Shown here in pieces: positions 10,230-20,991 of a stretch of 64,000 nucleotides of DNA; positions within the stretch are counted from its first letter, which is position 1; every line of letters begins with the position of its first letter. A model generated the notes under the pieces. It searched no databases. It was not told the origin of the DNA and was given only the letters and a program-made list of their open reading frames with translations. Both the position numbers and the translations under genes were made by a program. Source of the DNA: Apium graveolens (Eukaryota > Streptophyta > Magnoliopsida > Apiales > Apiaceae); assembly GCF_009905375.1 (NCBI RefSeq), contig NW_027418176.1, forward strand, positions 1 through 64,000. The letters are read 5' to 3'.

Positions 10230-11193
10230 TGTGACGCCCTCCAAACCCGGGTAAGAAGTTTGGGGTTCACAACACACATATTATATAAACTTGTATATGA
10301 AATATTTTATGCAATTACCATTATTTACGCAAGCACAGTCACAACAGGTTAAAGTATGAAAACCAGCCACAACCTTGACTTTTATTATGTCATACCAAAT
10401 CCCAAGTAGTTTAACTTACAACTGAAAATGAAATCATTCGTACAAACTTGCATAACTCAAACTAGCTCGATCCAACTCAACCTGGAATCCTAGATCGCAT
10501 ACTGGACTGGGGGTCCTCATTACCAATAATTTCCATTTTAACTATAGAATAACGTAACTAGATTCACAAGGGTGAGCTAACTAGCTGAGCAAGTTATAAT
10601 ATATAACAATAACTGAGTGTAAACAATGATCAATTGAAATGATTCATAGGAATCAAGTTCCTTGTTAAGCAATTATTAGAATTGGATATTCATTTTTAAG
10701 TTTAAAACCAAGGTTAGGCTGCTGATCAGTGACATACTAACCCGATTAAGGCACACAACTCTGTTCTCTATACTGGATCCAAGGCACACATTGGCCTAAT
10801 ATGACCACCAATCTGGTCTGACCACGAATATGTTCCATATTTAGAACGCTATCTAATTCTATAACAATTCAACATGATAAATATTGTAATTCAATAAAAC
10901 AGAATCATAATTAACGTTGATAAAACATTTATTTCAGAGCATAAAGCAATTTATAAATATCACCAGAGTATATCAGGGTATAGTATGAGGAATAGCTTCC
11001 AGCCTGTAGGAGAATCAGGTATTAAATGAATAATGGTTATACAAGGTTTAGTTCACTATACCATAGAATTGCTTTCGCAACCAGATTTTTAAAAACTATC
11101 TAAAAATGTGGTTGTTAAAAGGTGATTTCATGTCTATTGCAAGGGATTTTAAAAACATTGCAACTGAATCAACAAAATTTCGAGGTCGTTACA
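10230..11193 (+). mobile_element. LTR-like block, about 0.96 kb, TGTGACG...CGTTACA, module f of unit 1
   Basis: Begins TGTGACGCCCTCCAAACCC and ends GGTCGTTACA, the same terminal style as the 3.8-kb element at 20992. The first 45 bp can fold: GTGA..CCTCCAAAC pairs with GTTTGGGGTTCAC. It has no primer-binding site or coding sequence, so it is solo-LTR-like. No target duplication is visible (left flank GGTGGT, right flank AATAC). The copies at 27727 and 35382 have the same flanks, so it was already in the unit before amplification. Confidence 0.55.
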
Positions 11194-11844
11194 AATACAT
11201 GTTATTGCAATACATTATATAATCATTACAGTAGATCAGAGATTTGGGCCCAAAAGTTAGGCAGTATTGTTCAAAACTTGTGAGCGCGCTTGCTGAAATT
11301 GTTTTTTCGACTAACTATTAAATAAACAAAAAAAACACAGACTGTCAAACAGACTCCACTGCGGCGAAAGATTAAATCATTGCTGAAATATTTCTCTCAA
11401 ACACTGAATATTAAATCTTTGTAAAGAGTAAAGCTCCAAGAAGATTAAATCTCGGAAAAGATTAAACCTTGAACGAAATGTATTTTTTTCCCCAAATCAT
11501 CTTTCCTAAAGTTCTTTCAATTCACTAAATTTAATTTAGGAGAAGATTAAATTTGGTCGATTATTGTTAATGATTGTTTAATTTACCTCCTTGCTTTTCT
11601 GTTCCTATGTTATTTTCTGTTTGAGATATTTTATCGATGTTACACTATGTGTTAATTAGGGTTTATTTATTAAATCATGTTTATGTGTCAATCGTGTCAT
11701 ATTATCAATTCTGAGTTGTATTGGGATTTGTTTGGAATGACAATGGTATGAAATTGTGAGGTATCACTTGTCGTTGTAAAAGTAGAATTTGTATTTTGGA
11801 CTTTTTGTTTGCTCCGTCTTCTGATAGTTTGTTAATCTTTATAG
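11194..11844. repeat. Non-coding spacer, module g of unit 1
   Basis: A+T-rich with several GATTAAATCT-type words between 11365 and 11550, and homologous to 28679-29327 and 36308-36917. Open reading capacity is negligible. It may be the upstream or intronic region of the gene fragment that follows. Confidence 0.5.
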
Positions 11845-12553
11845 AATGAAGTACTACAAAGAAGAAATTCAATACTTTCAGATGTTTTATTATATATTGA
11901 ATCGTTAAATAAAAAACTTGTGTCCAATCGCCTAAGTCATATAAAGGTGTTTGTATAATTATTTATTAAGAATCAATTAAGCAAGTGTTATTATAATTCA
12001 CATCTTATAATTTTTTTACTGGTTTCATTTTAGAAAAAGATAAAAGAAAATTCTGAGAAAATGACCCGATCTACGGGAAGTGAGAACAAATGTCTTGAAA
12101 GAAGAGATACCACAAGTATCGATAACAAGAATAGTTCAAGGACGGATAGGCGATATGTAATTAATACAAATAACGAAGAAAATGACATCTATAGTATTAG
12201 TGGAGGACATTGATCTGCAACTATGACCTTGCTACCTACTACAGGGAAATGTATCAAGTCAGCAAAAGTGGAAAGGTTGCCATCTTTTATAACATGGATT
12301 CCCTTGGATAGGTAAAACATTTTGTGCTTTTTTTACACTCCTTATCATTTGGTGATAAGTAATTAAATTAAATTACAATCTGAGATTCTCAGATTGTTAT
12401 TTACAAAACCCGGTACCTGACTTTCTCTTTGCAGGGTGGTTTCTCCACAAACTTAAATCAAATCGACTCATCAAAAAAGCATCTTCTCCTCAAGGTAAAA
12501 CATCAGAGTCTGGAGGAACATCTCGATTTGGTTGCTTTGGCTTTCGCTCATAG
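11845..12553 (+). pseudogene. Exon-like fragments of an unrecognised plant gene, module h of unit 1
   Basis: Three blocks with splice-like borders are visible. Block 1 (from 11845, after TTTATAG) reads NEVLQRRNSILSDVLLYIES then LNKKLVSNRLSHIK, helix-like and leucine-spaced. Block 2 (12034 to about 12312, after TTTTAG, donor GTAAAA) reads KKIKENSEKMTRSTGSENKC onward and is interrupted by TGA at GGH*SATM. Block 3 (from 12435, after TTTGCAG) reads WFLHKLKSNRLIKK then a Ser/Gly tail ending FGFRS and a stop at 12551. The phases do not join cleanly, so this copy is a pseudogene. Copies at 29328, 36918 and partial ones at 25346 and 52715 share the blocks. I do not recognise the family. Confidence 0.5.
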
Positions 12554-12856
12554 TTATAAACAAAAATACCGAAACCACGACAAGACAAACAGGTTATTGT
12601 AATTATGGGACATGCATATATGATATTCCTTGTTATGGCTTCCACATCTACATGTCTTCCACTATGATTTAGTTGGATAGTACACACACATATGTTTTTC
12701 CCTATGGCTTTACATGGTTTTGTTTCTCCTCGGGTAAGTTGTTTAAATTTATGTTAAATTTTACCGTTTTGTTTGATATATGGTTATTAGATTAAGGTCG
12801 TGTCAAATTTTACCCTTTTTGCAAAATTTTTTTAATTATTATTTCACAATCACTAG
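12554..12856. other. Downstream part of module h, unit 1
   Basis: Conserved between units (compare 30041-30300, 37632-37931, 25346-25597). It holds short open stretches such as MGHAYMIFLVMASTSTCLPL in one frame, but all copies break it, so it may be 3' untranslated sequence of the same gene. No function is assigned. Confidence 0.4.
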
Positions 12857-13500
12857 GTCATATTACCTATTAGGGAGGAGGAAGTTAAGAATGTAGTCTT
12901 TTTCATGTATCAATACAAGTCACTAGATCCACATGGGTCGAACGCGGCATTTTTCAAATGTATTGAAATATTTTTAAAAGATATGTTGTTCTATTTTGTT
13001 AGATTTTCTTTGATACACGACATGGGCCAAGGGAACTAAATCGTAGGCTTGTTTACCTTATTCCTAAGGTTAAACAACTGAAATATATGGAAGATCTTCA
13101 ACCTATCTATTTTTATAATGGTCTGATGCGCATAGTGTCGAAGGTGGTGGTGAATAAGTTCAAACTATGTTTAATCTAGACAGTGTCTAACAAACAGAGC
13201 GCTTTTAATGAAGGGAGGCTATAAGCTCATAATACATTGATTGCATTTGAAGTCACAAGGGAAAAAAGGGTGTGGCTGGGTTAAGAATTGATATTTTAAG
13301 GCATACGATAGGTTAGAATGGAGATTTATTGATATAACGATTAAACATCTCTTTTATAACTTAAAAAACTTTGGTACACTTTATTTTCTCCTTTTTACCA
13401 TGTACCAGATTCAAGTATCCGACACTAGAACTCAATTTGTTAATTATATGGATAAAAAGGATGTTAACATAGAATCGATTTGTTGAAAAATATATGTAAG
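12857..13500 (+). pseudogene. L1-type LINE reverse transcriptase, N-terminal fragment, module i of unit 1
   Basis: Translated in pieces it follows the plant LINE RT order: EEVKNVVFFMYQYKSLDPHG (the EEV..A.F....KAPGPDG box), then FFK, LIHDMGQGN, a decayed PI.L.NV.YK region, SKVVVNKFK, SNKQSAFNEG, then FKAYDRLEWRFIDITIKHLF (motif A region, with the first catalytic Asp just before it). Frame changes between blocks and in-frame stops show it is dead. It stops before the FADD box, so palm motif C is absent. The original protein also had an endonuclease domain, not seen here. Confidence 0.85.
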
Positions 13501-14742
13501 TAAAACTAAATTGAACACAATGTGTCTCTCTAATTAATAACCACTCTTTAATTTTGATCAAATCTCTTCACTGCAAAGTACTACATTATAAAAAATTAGA
13601 GCCTCCATGTATTGAGAAATACATGTATACAACACTCTATAATCCACGAGTATACCAGGAAAATTATAATGTTTCTATCATCTCTACTATTTTCTTATTT
13701 ATTTTAAATTTAGATTAATTTTAATTTCCATATTGTTAACCATGTTTATTAGATTTAAGGTTTAAGAAATCAAATACCATTACTCAGCTATCATATCACA
13801 CATTACCATTCTCTTATAGAGCAACTTAAATAAATTGGGGATATTTTGATAAACTTTTTGGAGAAAACCTTACCATTTAGCGATATCAATATATATCATT
13901 AAGCGTCAAGGTCTGCTCCAAAGAATCATGATCCATTGGTACATCAAGCATTTTCTTGGTGTTGGTGATATTGATGACAAAGTTGTTCTCAAAGAACGGA
14001 AAGTTATTAACTTTTGATTATCTTGGAAAGTGTTTTTATATATTTTTACGATTTAACATAACGTTATTATATAATTTTATGTGCAAAAATTCATAATCGA
14101 TAATATCTGATAGTGGCTATAGTACATAAGTTGTATTACAGAAAATGTGATCATATATTCTTGATTCTAGCAAACTACAATAATTATTGAATTCGCTTTA
14201 TATGTTGAAATATATCTGACCCTCCTAACACAGAGTCTTACATATTATTTTTATATATAAAGAATAAGTCATGAGTTGCTTATGTAATGAGAGCCAAAAA
14301 GGTGAAACAAATTGAACATGAGATTTTGTACTCCTTCCATTCAACTTTTATCTGGTCTCAGGCATCACTTGATCTAATATTCGAGGAAACACTTGATAAC
14401 GTAATAGCAAGGCACACTCCCCTTGCAACAACAAGTTAAATGCTTTATTCTTATATGCAGCTTAAGCAAAACACTGAAAATATTTTTTGTTTGATTATGT
14501 ATTCTTCGTGAGATGCATAGAAAGTAGAAACATGTCGAAACCATTATTTATAGATACAATGTAAATATTACAAACCAGTTCAGTTTATAGATTATTTAAG
14601 AATTACAAGTGCAATGATTTTAATTTTAGTCAATTTTTATTTCATCATCAAATTGCTCACAGAATTTTAAGAATGGGATTATTCTGTGTTCATGGTTGTT
14701 TTACATTTTTGGATATTGTGTGACTATATGTTCATATCACAG
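13501..14742. other. Decayed exon-like sequence, module j of unit 1
   Basis: Conserved with 38560-39792 and 53150-54395. From about 13905 one frame reads QGLLQRIMIHWYIKHFLGVG followed by DIDDKVVLKERKVINF before a stop. From about 14277 another reads VAYVMRAKKVKQIEHEILYS then FHSTFIWSQ. Frames are broken elsewhere. These look like exon remnants of one gene, but I do not recognise it, and the link between them is inferred only from co-occurrence in every unit. Confidence 0.4.
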
Positions 14743-15240
14743 GTTTGTTGTGGAGGTCGGGGGCTAAAAAACTGCACTGAGAAAGATGAACGGTTTAGTC
14801 ATATTAGTCATATTGTTACTGCGCCTATGGTACCTGCATACATTGATAGTTATTAGAAGGGCATATAATGATACAACTGGATCTTATGGCTTGGACTTAA
14901 TAAAGTAGCAAGAAAGGATTCGAAATAGATCATGTGAGAAATCTAAATGAGTTATATTATCGTTTCTTATATTCAATGTTATAGATTTTGTTGCATCTAC
15001 ATATTTGACCAGAGACAAGATTAATAGTAAAATATGTTAGTTCCTCAATTCTCTTTGAGAAACTTTAACAAAACTTTGTCAAATTCATAATATGATCCAT
15101 AACCTTGTATCCTACTTCCTTTTGCTAAGACCACACAATCAGTCATAAATGAGACAAGTTATAAATATTTTCTCTCTATTTACCTCTTACTAACCATTTC
15201 GAAAAACAATGAAATATTTATAAAATTTCTACTATAAACT
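14743..15240 (+). pseudogene. Exon remnant GLKNCTEKDE...HIVTA, module j end, unit 1
   Basis: After a good acceptor (ATATCACAG) comes a stretch whose best-preserved relative, at 54396 in unit 6, reads VVEAWGLKNCTEKDDWLSH then ISHIVTAVMVP and YIDSSEVIRRA before TAG. In this copy the frame is shifted near the start and an early stop follows YIDSY. Shared stops (after RRA, and after DLIK) in all copies say it was dead before amplification. No family recognised. Confidence 0.45.
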
Positions 15241-15480
15241 TAGCCGTGTTTTTTGTAGTTGCAAGCAATAGGGTGTCTTACTGGTATGGAGATGATTCTT
15301 AAGGATGTTGGTTACTTGGTACAACTTGGAAGTGGGGTTGGTGCTGCTTCTGCATACTTGGTACAACTGGTATGAAGATGATTCTTAAGGATGTTGGTTA
15401 CTTAGTGATTGCAGCAACTATTACTATTTCTAAATCATTTTATACTAAATACTATGTAAAAAACATGCTTCATGTGCGGT
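15241..15480 (+). pseudogene. Exon remnant ILKDVGYLVQLGSG, module k of unit 1 (empty Copia site)
   Basis: Follows the acceptor TTTTTGTAG at 15258. The frame reads LQAIGCLTGMEMILKDVGYL then VQLGSGVGAASAYL before a local duplication and stop. In units 4 and 6 a gag-only Copia element is inserted at GATAGG/TGTCTT; here the site (about 15269-15275) is empty. Unrecognised protein. Confidence 0.45.
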
Positions 15481-17990
15481 GGTCTACAGTAGATTTACTA
15501 TATCTTAAACACTGCTTCTTGCATTGATTTGCATGTTTCTTTCTGGACTTATTTTTATGTAAATTTTATCAAATTTAAATGAGTATTTAAAGTGTTGTTA
15601 GGACTTGGTTTTAGTGGAACAAGTCTTGAATTTTGGTCTGACTAATTCTATTAAAAATATGAATTATTAGTTTCTTTATGGATTATCTAGGTACAAGAAG
15701 ATAAATCCAATTAGAATGTATTTTGCTTGCTTAAATATCAATAATAACTCTTTACTTACAAAGTGAGCAATATTATAGGTTCTATTAGCAAACAAAAATC
15801 AAATTTTGGTAGAATACGAAGCCAATAAGCCAAAGTGGGAACATAATAATTATAATTAAATTGACTGAAAAATGATAAATGTTCATTTCAACTTAAAAGA
15901 TAAATATTTAATAATTTAAATAAAGATAATTAAATAGTGTTAAGGGTGGCTTAATTAATTTACATATTTAGAATTTGGATCAAATCAATTTTTCTAAAAA
16001 AATAATGAATTTGGATTTTATACAAAATTTTGAGGCCCAAGAATGGCGCAAATTACAGCACGTCCGAATTAGATATATGTAAAAAACTTAATTTTATTAA
16101 TTTTCATTTCTTCGAAAAATAATGTACATTTGTTAAATTTTCTTTAAATATTTTAAGGATGTGTAGAATTTTTTCCGATTTAGAATTTTATCCCAAAATA
16201 TATTAGTGTAAAAAATTGGATGAAAAATAAAACTATCAAAAAAATTATTTCGATATTTTTAAAATTCCGAATTTGAGTAAATCCAAGTTTTTTCTTTTTA
16301 GGAAAGAAGCAAATTTTTATAATAAAGCCTTTTTAAATATGACTTTCTTAAGATCGAATCAGACGAGTTTTTCAAATTTTTTATGGTTTATATTTAACAC
16401 TAAATATAACGTGTTTTTATATATCATTTATCAATATTAAGTACCTTATTTACAAATATTGATTCAATAATAATTAGTGGTTTTAGTTGTTATATAATTG
16501 GACTTTAAATTGGATCCTCGATAATTGTTCATTGTTTTTATTGAATTGTTTAAATTTATATTTTTTGTAAAATACTAGGTTTTGTTGGGAGGCGATAAAG
16601 ATAAAATAATTTTTTTTTCATATTCAATATATAACATATTTTCTTATTCATTTATTAATGTTTTGTATTTTTTTAGAAAAGACAAATCAATATATAAAGA
16701 TAAATTAAATAATGTGAAGGGTGGCGTAATTAATTTAAATATTTAGAATTTGGATCAAATCAATTTTTCAAAAAAAATAATGAATCTGGATTTTATACAA
16801 ACTTTTGAGGCCCAAGAATGGCGCAAATTACGGCACGTCCCAATTAGATATATGTAAAAAACTTAATTTTATTACTTTTCGTTTCTTCGAAAAATAATAT
16901 ACATTTGTTAAATTTCTTTAAATATATTAAAGATGTGTAGAATTTTATCCGATTTAGAATTTTATCCCAAAATATTTTAGTGTAAAAAATTGGATGAAAA
17001 ATAAAACTATCAAAAAAATTATTTCAATATTTTTAAAATTCCGAATTTGAGTTAATCCAAGTTTTTTCTCTTTAGGTTAGAAGCAAAATTTTATAATTAA
17101 ATATATGTTCATGCAGTTTCGGGCCTTTTTAAATATTACTTCCTTAAGATCGAATGAGACCAATTTTTCAAATTTTTTATGGTTTATATTTTACACTAAA
17201 TATAATGTATTTTTATATATCATTTATCAATATTAAGTACCTTATTTACAAATATTGATTCAATAATAATTAGTCGATTTAGTTGTTATATAATTGGACT
17301 TTAAATTGGATCCTCAATAATTGTTCATTATTTTTATCGAATTGTTAAAACTTATATTTTTTGTAAAATACTAGGTGTTGTTTGGAGGCGATAAAGATAA
17401 AATAATTTTTTTTTCATATTCAGTATATTACAAATTTTCTTATTCATTTATTAATGTTATGTATTTTTTTAGAAAAGACATATCAATATTCATTAATCTT
17501 GACATTTACATATTTTATAAGTTACTTTATTATTCAAGATTAAGTATTTAATTTGTTCAATTTATTTTGCAAACATAAATATGTTTATGATGATTATTTG
17601 AGTTTTATTTTTTACAATATTGTATTTTCCATGTAAATTTGAGTAAGTGGATTTGAGAATAATGTGTTTGTTTTTATCATAACAATTTATGAGTTCATGT
17701 TCTTTATTTCACCCTTAAAATGACGTCTCAATAATGTGTTTAACATATTTTATTAGCAAGAAAATAATAAAAACTAATTTTCAATAATTGATATCATTTC
17801 AATTTAAATAAATATTGACTTTACTATGAATAATTCATATAAATTTCTAAAAGTTGATTGTTCAACAGTGTTAGTTTAACAAGATAATATCATTCAACAA
17901 AATAATATATACATGTTTATATTATTTAATCTCCATTAATTTATTTTGTAAGTTTTACGTAAAATTAAGAAAAGCCCTTTATAATAGAAA
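15481..17990. repeat. A+T-rich spacer with 774-bp tandem duplication, module l of unit 1
   Basis: No open frames. The part from AAAGATAATTAAAT at 15922 recurs at 16696 (AAAGATAAATTAAAT) and runs to about 17472, a direct duplication of about 774 bp found only in this unit. Units 5 (45780-46580) and 6 (57262-57960) have one copy. The right part (17480-17990) leads into the gag relic and is conserved at 46560-47080, 51387-51650 and 57960-58470. Confidence 0.7.
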
Positions 17991-18029
17991 AAAGTTGAAT
18001 CATATATATAATAAAATTTACTTTGTTAG

Positions 18030-19070
18030 AAATACACAACATTATGCAATTTTTTGTGAGCATAGTTTGTACTCTTGTAATGTATCATCCCAATTGTTCT
18101 TCTCGTCAAAACTTGCTTCAATTCTTCTTCTTGCTGATCAAGGCTTGCTTCTTCTCAAGGTTTGGCTTTGTGAATGAGGAGCAAAGTGTTAGACTTCATC
18201 ACAATTATAGCACTTGATCTTTGACTTGTAATTTTCCCATACCTTGACTCCTTGCGATCATTCTTCCTTTAATTCCTCTTATTAGGGTAATGTTCGAGGA
18301 ACTAGAACCTTTTTTTCAAAAACATTTTTTTAGAAGTCTATATAGCTAAACTTATTAACTAAAAGAGCATCAATTTGTAGGATATCTTCATCATTACCAT
18401 GATCAATTTCAGTTCCTCAATAATTTTGTAAGTCATCATGAGTATTTGAGACTCACTGTCAGACTATACAATCATGGCCTTTCATTTTGAAATGGCTATT
18501 TCTTGCAAATTTCTCTCTTGTTTTTCCTCTACCCTGAGAGAAACATGTCTTGTCCCATTTCGTCTTACTTTTCTACTCCATCTCCAGTTCATTAGTTTTC
18601 AGAATTCCATATATCTCAACTAGAGATGTGTCTTCAAGATCATAATTATCCCTTATTCATATAACTTTCAAGTCACACTTTTGAGGAAGTGCAAGAAGAA
18701 CCTTCAAGTTTGAATCTGCTCGATCATACTCTATGTCAACATGTGACAAATCATTCAATAATTTCTAAAATCTATCATAGATTTCAAATAAAGACTCATC
18801 ATGTTTTGAGTCAAAGTGCTCATACTCGTGATTGAGTATTGTCCTTCGAATCTTCTTGATAGCCGTTGTGCCTTACACTTAACCACCAAAGTGTCTCAAA
18901 TTTCCTTCGCATTCAATAAACCTAGGGGACATCACACTGTCTAGATTGTTATGCAAAAATGTGCGACTTTTGCATTTTTTTCTTGACCACGAATAGCAAC
19001 AACCAGTTTCATGGGCTAATAAGGTTCATCATAAATCCCTTCCAGTATTCACCATGTGTTACTGCAGACA
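18030..19070 (-). pseudogene. Copia gag relic with zinc-knuckle remnant, module m of unit 2
   Basis: Read on the minus strand from right to left: traces of the gag N-terminal half (NNLDSVMSPRFI, TLVVKC), the UBN2 core (FEIYDRF, LLNDLSH.DIEYD, SNLKVLLALPQKCDLK), a linker with KKF..., then KCYNCDEV, the first half of a CCHC knuckle (about 18165-18215) with its last Cys lost by a frame change. Several stops, including one inside the DRF*KLL segment, show it is dead. It lies downstream of its own PBS/LTR at 19259. Confidence 0.8.
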
Positions 19071-19258
19071 TATAGTAATCTTGACTTTACAGAAATGATA
19101 TTCATTAATTTTCAAGATTGGAAATTTGAGGGTTTCATATGTGCTCATATTGTTGTTGATTTGGTTTATGGCTAATGGTGACGGCACATTTTGTTGAGTT
19201 TCATTATCGTGCCATTAATGATTATTTTCTGCATCTTAAAGTGATTTTATATAAACAC

Positions 19259-19690
19259 CAAGTTTTGATATCAATTTTTAGGCCTTTAATTACGTATAGA
19301 GGGGGTCAATATAATTATAACAATTAAATCCAATTATGTACTCAATAATGAAGAATAGTTTTTATATTATTGAATAAAAACTTATTACAAAATTCTCTAG
19401 CTGAACATGAGGAAATATCTTGAGAGCTTGTAGGTTATATGTATGATAAAATAAATGCAACAGTGTTAACCTACTAGTGACTTACACAATCAATATAAAT
19501 ATAAAATCAATAAAGAATCCTAAAACATATGCTATAATATCAAAAAATTACTAATATGAACAATGTTGATAAGAAGTTTTCATCAATTAATAATGATGAG
19601 GTCATTTTTATTAAACTCTCATATGAAATACTAATGGAAAAAATGTGATAGTTATTTACTAATATCATCAACTTTTGACACCAAATTTTT
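19259..19690 (-). mobile_element. Copia LTR and primer-binding site relic, module b of unit 2
   Basis: Minus-strand TTGATATCAAAACTTGG at 19274-19258 is the primer-binding-site relic. LTR-like sequence follows to about 19690 as in unit 1, with a deletion removing the TATATAAG region near 19480. Confidence 0.55.
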
Positions 19691-20991
19691 TGAAGTTTTA
19701 TAAACCATTTTTTAATTTTGAGGAAATGAGGACTCAATTCCCACCGACATCGGTAGGTTCCCCTTTGGACAAAAATTGAGGTATGTTCTGGGATTTGATA
19801 AACTTTGAATTTAAATTTTGATTTTCTTTTTTAATAGTTTTTCTTAGAATTTGGTGATCTTATTATTTTTTTATATTTTCTTAAAATATTTGCAAGAAAA
19901 GAAATGTTTATTCAAATAACTAATTTGGATTAAAATTACTCAAAGAACTATAAAAAATGGTGAGTAAAAAATATAAGCAATGTAAATGATATTTAAATAA
20001 TTTTAATATATTTTTGTAAGCATTAATTATTTGTCGAAAACATATTTTCATTATAAAATTTTCTCAAGTGAAGTTGGGAACTTATAATTTTCTACTTAAA
20101 TGATTACTTTATATGATTATTAAATTTTTTTTTTAAGAATATATTTTTTAACACTAATATAACCGGTAGATTCAAATCGTAACAAAAAAATTACAAACTT
20201 GGTATGAAATTTAACTAGTCATTTTCTACTATTTGTTATATAGAAAAAATGCTTATTGGGCCATAATAGTAGTTTCATACAAAAGTCAATATAAATGATG
20301 AATTACATAAAATATTAGGCTAAACTTAGTAGAATATACATGTTTTTTGAATTTTGTTCTTGTAAAATTAATAATTTTACATATCTTTTTAAATAATTAT
20401 TTTTTGAATTAAAGTTTAATATTAATAATTTTATTCAAAAAAGGAAATTCTAGAAGTAATTTTTATACCTATCCTCTTTATTCATCTTAAAAAATAATGG
20501 AATTATATTTGGTACATATTTCTTTGCATTTCATACCCACCTTGTGAAAAGTCCCAAAATTTGTTGGAAAACTTGCCTATTGAAAATTTTGAGTTAGAAA
20601 ACAGGTTTATAAATATAAGCATTGTTTAAATAATAATTTTTTATTAAAATTGACAATATTAAAAATATTCATTATAATTATGTTAAAGTAAGTCAAACAA
20701 CTTATACTTAGACACTATCAGCTTCATTTCTCATTCAATTTCTTCCCAATTTAGATTTTTCCTAATCAACCAGTGAATGAATATGGTATATGTAGTGTTA
20801 CCCACAATATATTGTCATTTTACATGTTAAAATCAAATTGACTAAGAATAAAATAAAAATCAACAATCATATTATCTTCCATTTTAATTCCTATGTTTAA
20901 ATAAAATAGCAATTAGTAAATCTTTTTAAAATTGTATCATTTTTCCCATACGTATGACTTGTTTGTGGAAAATTTGGTATGTTATCTTATA
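19691..20991. repeat. A+T-rich spacer, module c of unit 2 (interrupted)
   Basis: Aligns with 5516-6570. It contains no gene and is split by the element at 20992-24817; its remainder resumes at 24823. Confidence 0.65.
20987..20991 (+). repeat. Target-site duplication TTATA, left
   Basis: TTATA directly before the element's TG end; an exact TTATA follows the CA end at 24818-24822. The undisturbed site in other units reads ATCTTATACCTC. Confidence 0.85.
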
